Shown piece after piece: positions 48,581 through 56,106 of a DNA stretch of 64,000 bases. Positions within the stretch are counted from its first letter, which is position 1. Each line of letters opens with the position of its first letter. The notes beneath the pieces are model-generated. The model worked only from the letters and a program-made list of their open reading frames with translations, had not been told where the DNA came from and made no database searches. The DNA lies in the NCBI GenBank assembly GCA_016200915.1, contig JACQDV010000018.1, positions 35,033 through 99,032 of the forward strand, given 5' to 3'. Position numbers and translations under genes: made by a program. The stretch is from Sphingobacteriales bacterium (GTDB taxonomy: Bacteria; Bacteroidota; Bacteroidia; Chitinophagales; Chitinophagaceae).

Positions 48581-48808
48581 CAAATTTTCACAAATATTAA
48601 TCCCGATACTTTCTGCATTTATCTCACTACTCACCTTTAAATGTGTATAACTGCATTGTTAAAAAAGATGATATACATCTTTATTGACTACTAATAATTT
48701 ATTCCTTTATCTGCACTTTTCTTTAACAACCTGAAAAAGTTCTGGCATAGTTTTTTTACTTCTGTTATTCAGAGTTGAAAAACTAATTGTTCATCTAAAA
48801 TTCAGGTT

Positions 48809-49285
48809 ATGAAAAAAATTTTAAGTGTAATAGGAATCGTTTTAGTGAGTGCAGTAGTTTTTACTGCCTGCAAAAGCAGTACTGATAATAAAGAAGCTGA
48901 TCAGACAAAAATATTGTCAGCATCAGACGCTGCACAATACCAGGAATTTCAACAATTCCAGGATTGGAAAAAACAACAGGATATGCAGAACGACAGGATG
49001 GCTGGCACTACAGCTTCCAATACTGGTGCTACAAGGGTAGTGTATAGAACAAAGCCGGTGTACAGAACTTCTGCACCAACTACTTCAACCACAACCACCA
49101 GGAAAAAGGGCTGGAGTAAAGCCGCTAAGGGAACAGTGATAGGTGCCGCAGGTGGTGCAATAGCGGGTGCTGTTATTAATAAACGTAACCGTGCCGTAGG
49201 TGCAGTAATTGGTGGTATTATTGGTGGCGGTGTTGGATACGGTATTGGCCGCTCAATGGATAAAAAAGATGGTCGTATTAATTAA
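48809..49285 (+). CDS. Gly-zipper lipoprotein
   Basis: A 158-residue lipoprotein: signal MKKILSVIGIVLVSAVVFTAC with the lipobox Cys, then a Gln-rich stretch (YQEFQQFQDWKKQQDMQ), a Thr/Ser-rich linker, and a C-terminal glycine zipper (TVIGAAGGAIAGAVINKRNRAVGAVIGGIIGGGVGYGIG, two antiparallel segments). Such proteins span or decorate the outer membrane in stress responses; the role here is unknown. The 228-bp gap upstream holds a small AAAGATG-x5-CATCTTT dyad (around 48664-48683) and no gene. Confidence 0.85.
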   Translation: MKKILSVIGIVLVSAVVFTACKSSTDNKEADQTKILSASDAAQYQEFQQFQDWKKQQDMQNDRMAGTTASNTGATRVVYRTKPVYRTSAPTTSTTTTRKKGWSKAAKGTVIGAAGGAIAGAVINKRNRAVGAVIGGIIGGGVGYGIGRSMDKKDGRIN

Positions 49286-49317
49286 TACTTGAATTAATAC
49301 CTGCACATAAAATAATC

Positions 49318-49370
49318 AGGGCGGAGCTGTCTATTCCTGTGGAAAGAAAAAGATATGCTTCGCCCTTTTA
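49318..49370 (+). terminator. Terminator-like hairpin after the Gly-zipper gene
   Basis: AGGGCGGAGC (49318-49327) pairs with GCTTCGCCCT (49357-49366, one mismatch) across a 29-base loop, followed by TTTT. Confidence 0.55.
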
Positions 49371-49382
49371 AATGATATAGTG

Positions 49383-50360
49383 ATGACCGGTAATTATGAA
49401 ATAGCAGTTTATGTTTTCTATTCTTTAGTTATGCTGCTCATTTTGATCACTGCTTATACAGGGTACCGGGCAGGGTTTATAAAAGAATTTATTTCATTGC
49501 TAAAAATTGTTATCCCTTTCCTGGTAAGTTGCCGGGCATATGAAGTTACCGGCGGTATGTTGTTATGGATATTTCCCGGCATTGGTGACTGGCTTTATCC
49601 GGTTGCATTTTTAGCTACTGCATTACTAACATGGAGCATCATTACAATTTTGTCTATTCCGTTAAAAGATCTCAGTGCTAATGCTGCTCCAAACAAATTA
49701 AGTAATATTTTAGGAATGGTCCCTGGTGCATTTAGCGGAGTAATTATAGTAACGCTGTTGTTGCAGTTTGCTTCATTCTTTTCAATACCCAAAGAAATAA
49801 ATGCGGCTGTTTTTGAAAACCCTGTTTCGTCTGTTCTGTTGAAAAACAGTAACCGCTTTAAAAACAAACTGATCCCGGTATTTGAAAAACCATTACAGCA
49901 ATATTTTGCTACTACCAATACTGTTCGCCGTTTTGAAGATTCTAATACTCTCTCATTTGTAACCAATATTTATCAAACTCGTTATGACCTTGAGATGGAC
50001 ATGATTGCACTGGTAAATGAAGAGAGAAGAAAATATGGGTTAAATCCATTGTTGCCTGATCATGATTTAACTGTTCTTGCCCGTCAGCATTCAGCTGATA
50101 TGTTTGAAAAAGGATATTTTTCTCACAACACACCTGATGGACAAACTCCATTTGACAGGATGCATCATGCCGGCATTAATTACATCACTGCCGGTGAAAA
50201 TTTAGCGTTATCACCTACTCTTTCTTTGGCACATACCGGCTTGATGAATTCACTGGGTCACCGGGCTAATATTCTTAATCCGAAATATCACATCATTGGT
50301 ATTGGCATATTAGATGGTGGCCAATATGGATTGATGATAAGCCAGGAGTTTAAAGATTAA
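49383..50360 (+). CDS. CvpA-like membrane domain fused to a CAP/SCP domain
   Basis: A protein of about 325 residues. The N-terminal half has four hydrophobic helices of the CvpA family (VMLLILITAYTGYRAGFIKEFISLL, LSNILGMVPGAFSGVIIVTLLLQF). The C-terminal half from about residue 205 is a CAP (SCP/PR-1) domain: MIALVNEERRKYGLNPLLPDHDLTVLARQHSADMFEKGYFSHNTPDGQTPFDRM, AGENLA, and GHRANILNPKYHIIGIGI with the CAP His/Glu residues. CvpA is linked to colicin V export and envelope integrity; a CAP domain placed outside the membrane may bind lipids or glycans. The ATG at 49383 follows an in-frame GTG. Confidence 0.9.
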   Translation: MTGNYEIAVYVFYSLVMLLILITAYTGYRAGFIKEFISLLKIVIPFLVSCRAYEVTGGMLLWIFPGIGDWLYPVAFLATALLTWSIITILSIPLKDLSANAAPNKLSNILGMVPGAFSGVIIVTLLLQFASFFSIPKEINAAVFENPVSSVLLKNSNRFKNKLIPVFEKPLQQYFATTNTVRRFEDSNTLSFVTNIYQTRYDLEMDMIALVNEERRKYGLNPLLPDHDLTVLARQHSADMFEKGYFSHNTPDGQTPFDRMHHAGINYITAGENLALSPTLSLAHTGLMNSLGHRANILNPKYHIIGIGILDGGQYGLMISQEFKD

Positions 50361-50415
50361 TTTGTCCATTTATATAAATGGCGACAAATTTATAGTATCT
50401 CATCAGTTACATTTA

Positions 50416-51360
50416 ATGCAAAAATTCATGTCACTCAGTAAGGCAAAATATATCTTGGTTGGAATCTTATTTTATTTCACTGCTGTTTTTTATTTACATT
50501 TTTCTTTTAATGAGTCTTTCAGGGATTTCTTTATTCCTCTTTCAGTATTAGGTATGGGCTTTTCATTAATTAGCTGGTTATTTACAAATCAATTTATTGA
50601 TCCGGTTCATAAACCAAAGATTAAAAATGAGCTGTTATTCATTATCCCCCTTATTATATGGATTGCGTTTTATATTACTTACGGCGGTTCTCTTATCAAT
50701 AAATTATTACCGGCTTCCTGGATCGAGAACCCGGCTATCTATTCTATCATTATCTTTTTAAGAAAACTGTTATTCTTTGTATTTGTTCCATTCTTAATTT
50801 ATAAAGCTTACGGGTTTTCGGTAAAAGATTTTGGTTTGAAAGATTTTCCGGTGAAATTATTCTCCGGGCAATCGTTGTTGCTGCTTATTTTATCAATACT
50901 GGTATTGCTATTTCAGTATTATGCGGGCAGAGGCGGAAAGGATATACAGAATGGTTCTTTTAGTATTACACAATTTGTCATTGGCATTCCTCTATGTCTC
51001 ATCTATCTTGTGTTTGATGCAGGATTGATTGAAGAATTTTTCTTTCGTGGTTTCCTGCAATCAAGATTAGCCACATTATTTAATTCCAATTCAGGTGGTA
51101 TTGTTATCTCAGCTATTATTTTTGGATTAGTACATGCACCCGGACTTTATCTTCGTGGTGCGGCCAGTGAAGGCATCGGAGAGCAAATGCCATTTTTATA
51201 TTTTGCTACTTACACTATTGCTTATATGAGTGTAGCAGGTGTGTTTTTGGGGATCATTTATTCCAAAACAAAAAACCTATGGTTGGTGATGATCTTACAT
51301 GCAGTAGTGGATATTATTCCAAACTTTAGTGACTTTATTGCTACCTGGCATATTAAATAG
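50416..51360 (+). CDS. CPBP intramembrane metalloprotease
   Basis: A protein of about 314 residues with eight or so hydrophobic helices; I chose the ATG at 50416, but one four codons later (50428) is equally possible. Abi/CPBP motifs are clear: EEFFFRGFLQSRL (E-E-x3-R), FGLVHAPGLYLRG (F-x3-H) and MILHAVVDIIPNF (H-x3-D). It resembles Rce1-type proteases and bacteriocin-immunity proteins; the substrate is unknown. It ends 4 bp before the convergent DHFR-like gene. Confidence 0.9.
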   Translation: MQKFMSLSKAKYILVGILFYFTAVFYLHFSFNESFRDFFIPLSVLGMGFSLISWLFTNQFIDPVHKPKIKNELLFIIPLIIWIAFYITYGGSLINKLLPASWIENPAIYSIIIFLRKLLFFVFVPFLIYKAYGFSVKDFGLKDFPVKLFSGQSLLLLILSILVLLFQYYAGRGGKDIQNGSFSITQFVIGIPLCLIYLVFDAGLIEEFFFRGFLQSRLATLFNSNSGGIVISAIIFGLVHAPGLYLRGAASEGIGEQMPFLYFATYTIAYMSVAGVFLGIIYSKTKNLWLVMILHAVVDIIPNFSDFIATWHIK

Positions 51361-51364
51361 ACGC

Positions 51365-51886
51365 TCATTGCACTACTGCATAACTCAGCATTATTAACCC
51401 GCTCGGGTATGGTTTTGATTTCAGCAGGTTCAGTTTAATCCTCTTATCAATATTCTGAAACAAAGGTTTACCGGAGCCTAATAATATGGGATGAACCGCC
51501 AGTTCTATTTCATCCACATATCCATGATTCATAAAATAAGTAGTTAAGGAAGCCCCGCCAAAAAGCCAAATATCTTTCCCCGGTTGTTGTTTTAAATCAG
51601 TTATAAACTCATCAATGTTTCCGTTTACTAAAATTCTCTCTCCTTCCAGTTTTAACAAAGTAGTGGACACAATATATTCATTCACTTTAGGAAAACCCGG
51701 CATTGTTTGGCCACCCAGCGTTAATACCAGCTCATATGTTTTTCTGCCCATAACAATACTGTCAATACGTTTCATGTATTCTATCATTCCATAATCATCA
51801 TCCATAAAACACCAGTCGAATTTGCCTTCAGCATCTTCAATATATCCATCTAAGCTAACAGCTACCTGCAGTATTACTTTACGCAT
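51365..51886 (-). CDS. Dihydrofolate reductase-family protein (RibD C-terminal type)
   Basis: A 173-residue single-domain protein of the RibD_C/DHFR-like group: MRKVILQVAVSLDGYIEDAEGKFDW at the start, IDSIVMGRKTYELVL, and DIWLFGGASLTTYFMNHGYVDEIELAVHPILLGSGKPLF. It is a likely NADPH-dependent reductase; the substrate is unknown and it probably does not replace FolA. It may be expressed with the GNAT gene upstream, 104 bp away. Confidence 0.9.
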   Translation of the reverse strand: MRKVILQVAVSLDGYIEDAEGKFDWCFMDDDYGMIEYMKRIDSIVMGRKTYELVLTLGGQTMPGFPKVNEYIVSTTLLKLEGERILVNGNIDEFITDLKQQPGKDIWLFGGASLTTYFMNHGYVDEIELAVHPILLGSGKPLFQNIDKRIKLNLLKSKPYPSGLIMLSYAVVQ

Positions 51887-51990
51887 AAAATGTTTTAAAA
51901 CAATTTACTCAAATTGCTCAGTACATAATTGATTCTACTGCAAATAAATTTTTTACGGGAATAACTGCATTAAAAATTAAACCCCGGGAC

Positions 51991-52536
51991 TTACATTAGC
52001 TCTTTCACCATATCCAGATTATCTTTTTCATCATGCCAGAATGAGCCATATAATTCGTACCCAAATTTTTTATAGAAGTTAACTGCTCTTTCATTAGTAG
52101 CCTGTACACCACCCCACAAAACAATATGCTTTATCCCTTTTGTCCTTAATTCTTTTTCAATTTCATTATACATCACTGAACCCAGGCCCGAACTTTGAAA
52201 TGCATCTGCTACAGAAGGTGCATAAGTAACAGTAGTAGAGTAGTTGAAATACTGGTTTCGCTCAGCATAACGCTTATCATCCCAGTAAATCATTCCCTGT
52301 TTAAATAACATATAGCCTACAATGTTAGCGGTTGATTCATCAATAGCCACATACCGCATTACATCATCCTTATTATTGCAAATTTGTTCTATTGTTTCCC
52401 TGTTAAAAAGATGCGGACCGAATCTGGATTTTGTTTCCACTGAAAGGGAAAAAACATAATTAAATAAGTTTTGTACATCTGTATTTTGCAGCAGGCGTGT
52501 ATTTATAGGTATTCCATTTCTTAAAGTCAGTTCCAT
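51991..52536 (-). CDS. GNAT-family N-acetyltransferase
   Basis: A protein of about 181 residues from the ATG at 52536 (MELTLRNGIPINTRLLQNTD). The acetyl-CoA loop is SSGLGSVMYNEIEKEL with the preceding AVDAFQ region, followed by KHIVLWGGVQATNERAVNFYKKFGYELYGSF, a typical GNAT motif B end. The acceptor is unknown. It lies 26 bp downstream of the Cys/His-rich membrane protein gene and could belong to the same transcript. Confidence 0.87.
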   Translation of the reverse strand: MELTLRNGIPINTRLLQNTDVQNLFNYVFSLSVETKSRFGPHLFNRETIEQICNNKDDVMRYVAIDESTANIVGYMLFKQGMIYWDDKRYAERNQYFNYSTTVTYAPSVADAFQSSGLGSVMYNEIEKELRTKGIKHIVLWGGVQATNERAVNFYKKFGYELYGSFWHDEKDNLDMVKELM

Positions 52537-52562
52537 ATTCAAGTTATAATTAATCTGTCATC

Positions 52563-53486
52563 TTAATAATTATTGTTACCTGCACATGCCAATACCTCCA
52601 GTCCCGGACGAAATAATTCCAGTTTAGAAATTCTGGTAATACTTTTATTATCATTCACATATAACACAATCCAGTCGTCCTGCTGAACCACTCTTGCATT
52701 AATAGAAACAGGCTCTGCCACATAATCCTGTACAGCTTCATTCATCTTTTCTCCACCGGGACCAACAATGAAATAAAAATTTTCTTCTCCCTTTTCATTC
52801 TGCACTTTCAATAACGGGGGAATACCGCCAAGTATACAACGAATAGCACAGTCTCTGTGTACTTTACCTTCACCCGGTTTCATTACACCGAAATAACATT
52901 TGGGGTCAATGATTTCCCCTTTTACAATTTGGTTACCGAGTTCTTTTTTTACAGGTGCAATAGATGCATCAGCTTCCTTGCCAATACTTATAACCGGATT
53001 ATCATCTTTACTAACCTGCATTAATGTTTTTCCTTCGCTGTAGATTAATGAGCCTCTGAGTATGATTTCTTTATTATTAAGTGTGGTATTTTTTTCTTTT
53101 TCAATTTCCATGATGGCCGTTTCTGCCCCATGTTTACCATAACCAACCAATGGAATAGTGATATAGGAAAGGTTGCCCCACATATCTTTCCCACTCACCA
53201 CTTTTAATACAGGAACTGGCTGGTTATAATAAATACCTTTTACTTTGGTGAGTTTTCCATATTCAAAATTGCCTGCTGAGAATTTTTTTTGGTAAGATGC
53301 CAGCAGCAACGCAACTATTAATGCAGCCGGAAACAAAACAAGCAATACATTTTTTACATGCTTTGCAAAACTTTGCGGTGCTTTAGGCATCCATCCAATA
53401 TAAAATTCAACCTCATCCCCCGGCCCCTTCTCCTTCAGAGAAAGGGGGCCGGACATTTGCTCTTTATTAATCTTTTGCTCTGACAT
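52563..53486 (-). CDS. Membrane-anchored protein with a C-x12-H-x2-C-x3-C motif, function unknown
   Basis: A 307-residue protein with one hydrophobic helix (VLLVLFPAALIVALLLASY, about 46-64) and a C-terminal periplasmic domain. The most striking segment reads CYFGVMKPGEGKVHRDCAIRC followed by ILGGIPPLL; C-x12-H-x2-C-x3-C suggests a heme, metal or disulfide site. Residues 12-26 are encoded by a palindromic repeat element, just before an EFYIGWMPKAPQSF stretch that looks like the real conserved start. It is the last gene of a module with a ferric-reductase/Rieske protein and a DinB protein. I do not know the family. Confidence 0.75.
   Translation of the reverse strand: MSEQKINKEQMSGPLSLKEKGPGDEVEFYIGWMPKAPQSFAKHVKNVLLVLFPAALIVALLLASYQKKFSAGNFEYGKLTKVKGIYYNQPVPVLKVVSGKDMWGNLSYITIPLVGYGKHGAETAIMEIEKEKNTTLNNKEIILRGSLIYSEGKTLMQVSKDDNPVISIGKEADASIAPVKKELGNQIVKGEIIDPKCYFGVMKPGEGKVHRDCAIRCILGGIPPLLKVQNEKGEENFYFIVGPGGEKMNEAVQDYVAEPVSINARVVQQDDWIVLYVNDNKSITRISKLELFRPGLEVLACAGNNNY
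53410..53452. repeat. Palindromic repeat element inside a coding sequence
   Basis: CCTCATCCCCCGGCCCCTTC on the left pairs with AGAAAGGGGGCCGG on the right around a CTCCTTC loop. It is the same type of element as at 34982 and 55993 but here lies in frame within the N-terminus of the 307-residue protein. Confidence 0.75.
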
Positions 53487-53500
53487 ATCAGCTTTGTTTA

Positions 53501-54079
53501 TTACTCATCTTTGGATTTATTAGGGCCCAAGACTTCATCGGCAAAATGTTCTTTTCTTTTTGGCTGAGAAAATTTTTCTTTATTAAACTCCTTCGATTCC
53601 CCTTTAGGAATGGATAAACTTTTCCAATCCTTTGCTGCCATTCTTGCTATATACACTATCTGCCCGATATGATATGAATAATGTGCCAGCTGGCGATTGA
53701 TGGCTTCCGTAACAGTTTGTCCCATGTTGCGGATATAAACCATCTTTCCCAAATCTTCTTCCTTCAACTGACCAATAGCATTGAACAAACAATTCCATCC
53801 TTCATTCCACAAATGCATCATCTCATCCTTTGTCTTTATATCATTTTCAAATTCTTCATCCCGTTTGCGCCATTCTTTCTCACCGTCTGTAGTTAAAAAA
53901 TCTGTCCAGCGGCTCATCATATTTCCCCACAGGTGTTTTACAATAGTGGCAATACTGTTACTGTCTTGATTGTACTGCCAGAACAACTGCTCCTCACTCA
54001 CCTGTTCAAAAGACTTCTCACCGAGTAGTTTGTAATATTCAAATTGTTTGATTACACTTTCCAGAAAATCGTTTGCCAT
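53501..54079 (-). CDS. DinB-like protein (DUF1572)
   Basis: A 192-residue four-helix DinB/YfiT-type protein. Typical motifs are FLESVIKQFEYYKLLGEKSFEQVSEEQLFWQYNQDSNSIATIVKHLWGNMMSRWTDFLTTDG, with the first metal His in VKHLWGN, and LAHYSYHIGQIVYIARM with the C-terminal His pair. The DUF1572 group is thought to bind a divalent metal and may act as a thiol-dependent transferase. It lies between the Rieske and Cys/His-rich protein genes, 15 bp before the latter. Confidence 0.92.
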   Translation of the reverse strand: MANDFLESVIKQFEYYKLLGEKSFEQVSEEQLFWQYNQDSNSIATIVKHLWGNMMSRWTDFLTTDGEKEWRKRDEEFENDIKTKDEMMHLWNEGWNCLFNAIGQLKEEDLGKMVYIRNMGQTVTEAINRQLAHYSYHIGQIVYIARMAAKDWKSLSIPKGESKEFNKEKFSQPKRKEHFADEVLGPNKSKDE

Positions 54080-54106
54080 AGATTTAATTTTTCCTAAAGT
54101 TCAAAC

Positions 54107-54140
54107 AATTATTAATTCTTAATTGCTAATTATTAATTAA
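54107..54140. repeat. AT-rich palindrome
   Basis: AATTATTAATTCTTAATTGC and CTAATTATTAATTAA form an AT-only imperfect palindrome in the 53-bp gap between the DinB and ferric-reductase/Rieske genes. Confidence 0.5.
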
Positions 54141-55167
54141 TCACAGCACCGGTTCTTTCTGTTCCTTCTGCATACGGCGTTGGATTTAACCAAACATTAC
54201 CATTCAACACCTTTACATCATAAGTGCTCACCTTCTCAGTAAATGGCGGCGGAGATTGTCCATTATGCGGCAGGTATTGATAACCATGCCACGGACAGGT
54301 AATACAACCATCTAATATTTTTCCCTCGCCTAATGGACCACCCTGGTGCTTGCAAACATTGTGAATAGCGTATAATTTATTTTCATGTTTATACACTGCT
54401 ATTCGTTCTGTATCTGCACAAAATATCTTTGCTCTCCCTTCTTCAAATTCATTAACACCACACACTTTTACAAAACCTTCGTTTTGCAAAGCAAATTTTT
54501 CATTATCCTTTTTAACTTCTTTCCTGCCAGCCATTATGTGCAATGATGCCAACCAAACAAAACCAGCACTAATCAACAATACAAATACAGGATGTGTTTC
54601 GTATTGTATCACACCCAGCATTACATGCATTACAATGAGTGCATATGCCAAATACACAAACATGTGTAACGTCTTCCATACTTTAGGAGAAAGATTATGC
54701 AGCCAGAAATCATGACTGGTTACGGCCATTAAGAAAAATATGATCAGTGCAAAAAAACCAAGCGACTGAAACGGGAAACCACTTACTGAAGTAAAATTTT
54801 TATTGCTTACAAATAATGAAACAAATGGATTGATATTCCCCAACGAATGAAATTGCATAACACTAAACAAACCATGCACTGCAGCAACACAAAACATCGT
54901 TACGCCCAAGTGACGACGATTATATAATAAAGGCAAAAACTTTTTATTTAATCTTGCCAATGGACCGATACTGAGAATAACATGCAGCAGTAATACAGCC
55001 AATGTGGAAGTAGAACGAATCAATACTGTTTCAAAAGTATAATTGGGATTTACAAAAGCAGTAATAACAATAAAGGTGATTAGGTACAAAGCACAAAACC
55101 CGGCAATAAGCCAGTCATAAATTTTCTTTTGCCTGTTCCAGCCTACTGCGGCATATCCAACACTCAT
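54133..55167 (-). CDS. Ferric-reductase-like membrane domain fused to a Rieske [2Fe-2S] domain
   Basis: A 344-residue protein. The first 215 residues hold six hydrophobic helices of the ferric-reductase-like/MsrQ type with several helix histidines (LLLHVILSIGPLARL, RRHLGVTMFCVAAVHGLFS, VWKTLHMFVYLAYALIVMHVMLG) that could bind b-hemes. The last 120 residues form a Rieske domain with CKHQGGPLGEGKILDGCITCPWHGYQY, that is C-x-H and C-x2-H ligands. It probably moves electrons between a membrane carrier and a periplasmic or cytoplasmic partner. It overlaps the upstream 147-aa gene by 4 bp (ATGA). Confidence 0.92.
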   Translation of the reverse strand: MSVGYAAVGWNRQKKIYDWLIAGFCALYLITFIVITAFVNPNYTFETVLIRSTSTLAVLLLHVILSIGPLARLNKKFLPLLYNRRHLGVTMFCVAAVHGLFSVMQFHSLGNINPFVSLFVSNKNFTSVSGFPFQSLGFFALIIFFLMAVTSHDFWLHNLSPKVWKTLHMFVYLAYALIVMHVMLGVIQYETHPVFVLLISAGFVWLASLHIMAGRKEVKKDNEKFALQNEGFVKVCGVNEFEEGRAKIFCADTERIAVYKHENKLYAIHNVCKHQGGPLGEGKILDGCITCPWHGYQYLPHNGQSPPPFTEKVSTYDVKVLNGNVWLNPTPYAEGTERTGAVIN

Positions 55168-55607
55168 GGCGTTAATTTTATTATATCAATTTTCTGCTGA
55201 TGAATAATATCGTACAGAACAAAAATGTTTTTTGCAGTTGAATCATTTTTCAAGGGAAAATAAAAATGATCTTTCGCTTCTACCCTTCCAATCAACTCAG
55301 CATCTTTCAATTCCTGTTTTTCATTGCTTACTTTATAAATTAAAGATGAAGGATAGGCCGATGCATTTTTATTTATCCATTCCAACTGCAATTGTGATTT
55401 ATCCTCACTACTCCTTAGCGCTACTGAATAGTTTGTTTTATCAATTGAGTTTATTACCAGCGGTAATGCTTTCCCCGAATCAATTTGAATAAGTTCACCA
55501 GCAACTTTCTTTGGTATGTTTACATAAGCAGCTATCATTCCAATTGGAATGAATATGGCCCATACTGTCCATATTTGCAAATGCCGCCTACGCAGTGGTT
55601 TCATCAT
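55164..55607 (-). CDS. Membrane-anchored protein of the ferric-reductase/Rieske module
   Basis: A 147-residue protein with one N-terminal helix (IWTVWAIFIPIGMIAAYVNI, about 12-31) and a soluble beta-rich domain facing the periplasm (LPLVINSIDKTNYSVALRSSEDKSQLQLEWINKNASAYPSSLIYKVS). No family recognised. Its stop overlaps the ferric-reductase start (ATGA) and its start overlaps the preceding membrane-protein gene by 20 bp, so the three are translated as one block. Confidence 0.75.
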   Translation of the reverse strand: MMKPLRRRHLQIWTVWAIFIPIGMIAAYVNIPKKVAGELIQIDSGKALPLVINSIDKTNYSVALRSSEDKSQLQLEWINKNASAYPSSLIYKVSNEKQELKDAELIGRVEAKDHFYFPLKNDSTAKNIFVLYDIIHQQKIDIIKLTP

Positions 55608-55842
55608 GGCTTATTGGTTTTGCTTTTATCCATTTGTTCAACAACACCGGCCACAATGCAATTATCCCGGGAATGATAATCAGTTTAAATCCCCAGGTGG
55701 CTCCATGTGCACTTTTATCTACTCTTTCAATGCCTTTTATTAAGAAAATAACCGCAAACAACAGCCCGGCTAATAAATAAATACCAAGAATGAAAAATAA
55801 GATGGTGACTACTGTTACCATGAGTTTGCTAAGTTTATACAA
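55588..55842 (-). CDS. Small membrane protein of the ferric-reductase/Rieske module
   Basis: An 84-residue protein with two hydrophobic helices (VTVVTILFFILGIYLLAGLLFAVIFLI and GFKLIIIPGIIALWPVLL) and a conserved-looking RVDKSAHGATWGFKL loop between them. Possible starts at 55842 or 55821. It is the first gene of the block and overlaps the next by 20 bp. Function is unknown; it may be a quinone-side or assembly subunit, which is speculation from context. Confidence 0.72.
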   Translation of the reverse strand: MYKLSKLMVTVVTILFFILGIYLLAGLLFAVIFLIKGIERVDKSAHGATWGFKLIIIPGIIALWPVLLNKWIKAKPISHDETTA

Positions 55843-55898
55843 AGAGAATATAAGTATGCAAATTGCTGTGTCATGCGGTTGACGTAAAACTGCATTTT

Positions 55899-55984
55899 AA
55901 TATCGAATAATGAACAGGGAATAATAAATGATGAATTAAAACAAATACTTCAGACTTCGATATTCCTTCTTCATTATTCATCAT
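55899..55984. repeat. Second copy of the TTCGATATTC palindromic element
   Basis: AATATCGAATAATGAACAGG...AATGATGAATT on the left and CTTCGATATTCCTTCTTC...ATTATTCATCATT on the right form an imperfect palindrome of the same type as 43143-43234. Confidence 0.72.
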
Positions 55985-55992
55985 TGCTGTTT

Positions 55993-56022
55993 TGACCCAC
56001 CCCTTGCCCCTCCCAGGAGGGG
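55993..56022. repeat. CCCACCCC...AGGAGGGG palindromic element
   Basis: GACCCACCCCTTGCCCCTCC followed by CAGGAGGGGA; the CCCCTCCcAGGAGGGG part is self-complementary. Same type as the elements at 34982 and 53410. Confidence 0.6.
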
Positions 56023-56033
56023 AACTCCTGAAT

Positions 56034-56074
56034 AAAAATATGGCTCAGCTTTCCTCTTCGTAGCTGAGCCATAT
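56034..56074 (-). terminator. Terminator of the subtilase-fusion gene
   Basis: ATATGGCTCAGCT (56038-56050) and AGCTGAGCCATAT (56062-56074) form a perfect 13-bp stem with an 11-base loop. On the minus strand it is followed by TTTTATT, 33 bp after the stop codon. Confidence 0.88.
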
Positions 56075-56106
56075 ATCATCTCAATATCCCGATTAATCTT
56101 TGTATG

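Larger units (their letters stand above)
55843..56106. other. Intergenic region packed with palindromic elements
   Basis: 264 bp without a gene. It contains a TTCGATATTC-type element (55899-55984), a CCCACCCC...CCCAGGAGGGG element (55993-56022) and a perfect hairpin terminator for the minus-strand subtilase (56034-56074). No promoter match was found for the redox module here. Confidence 0.7.
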
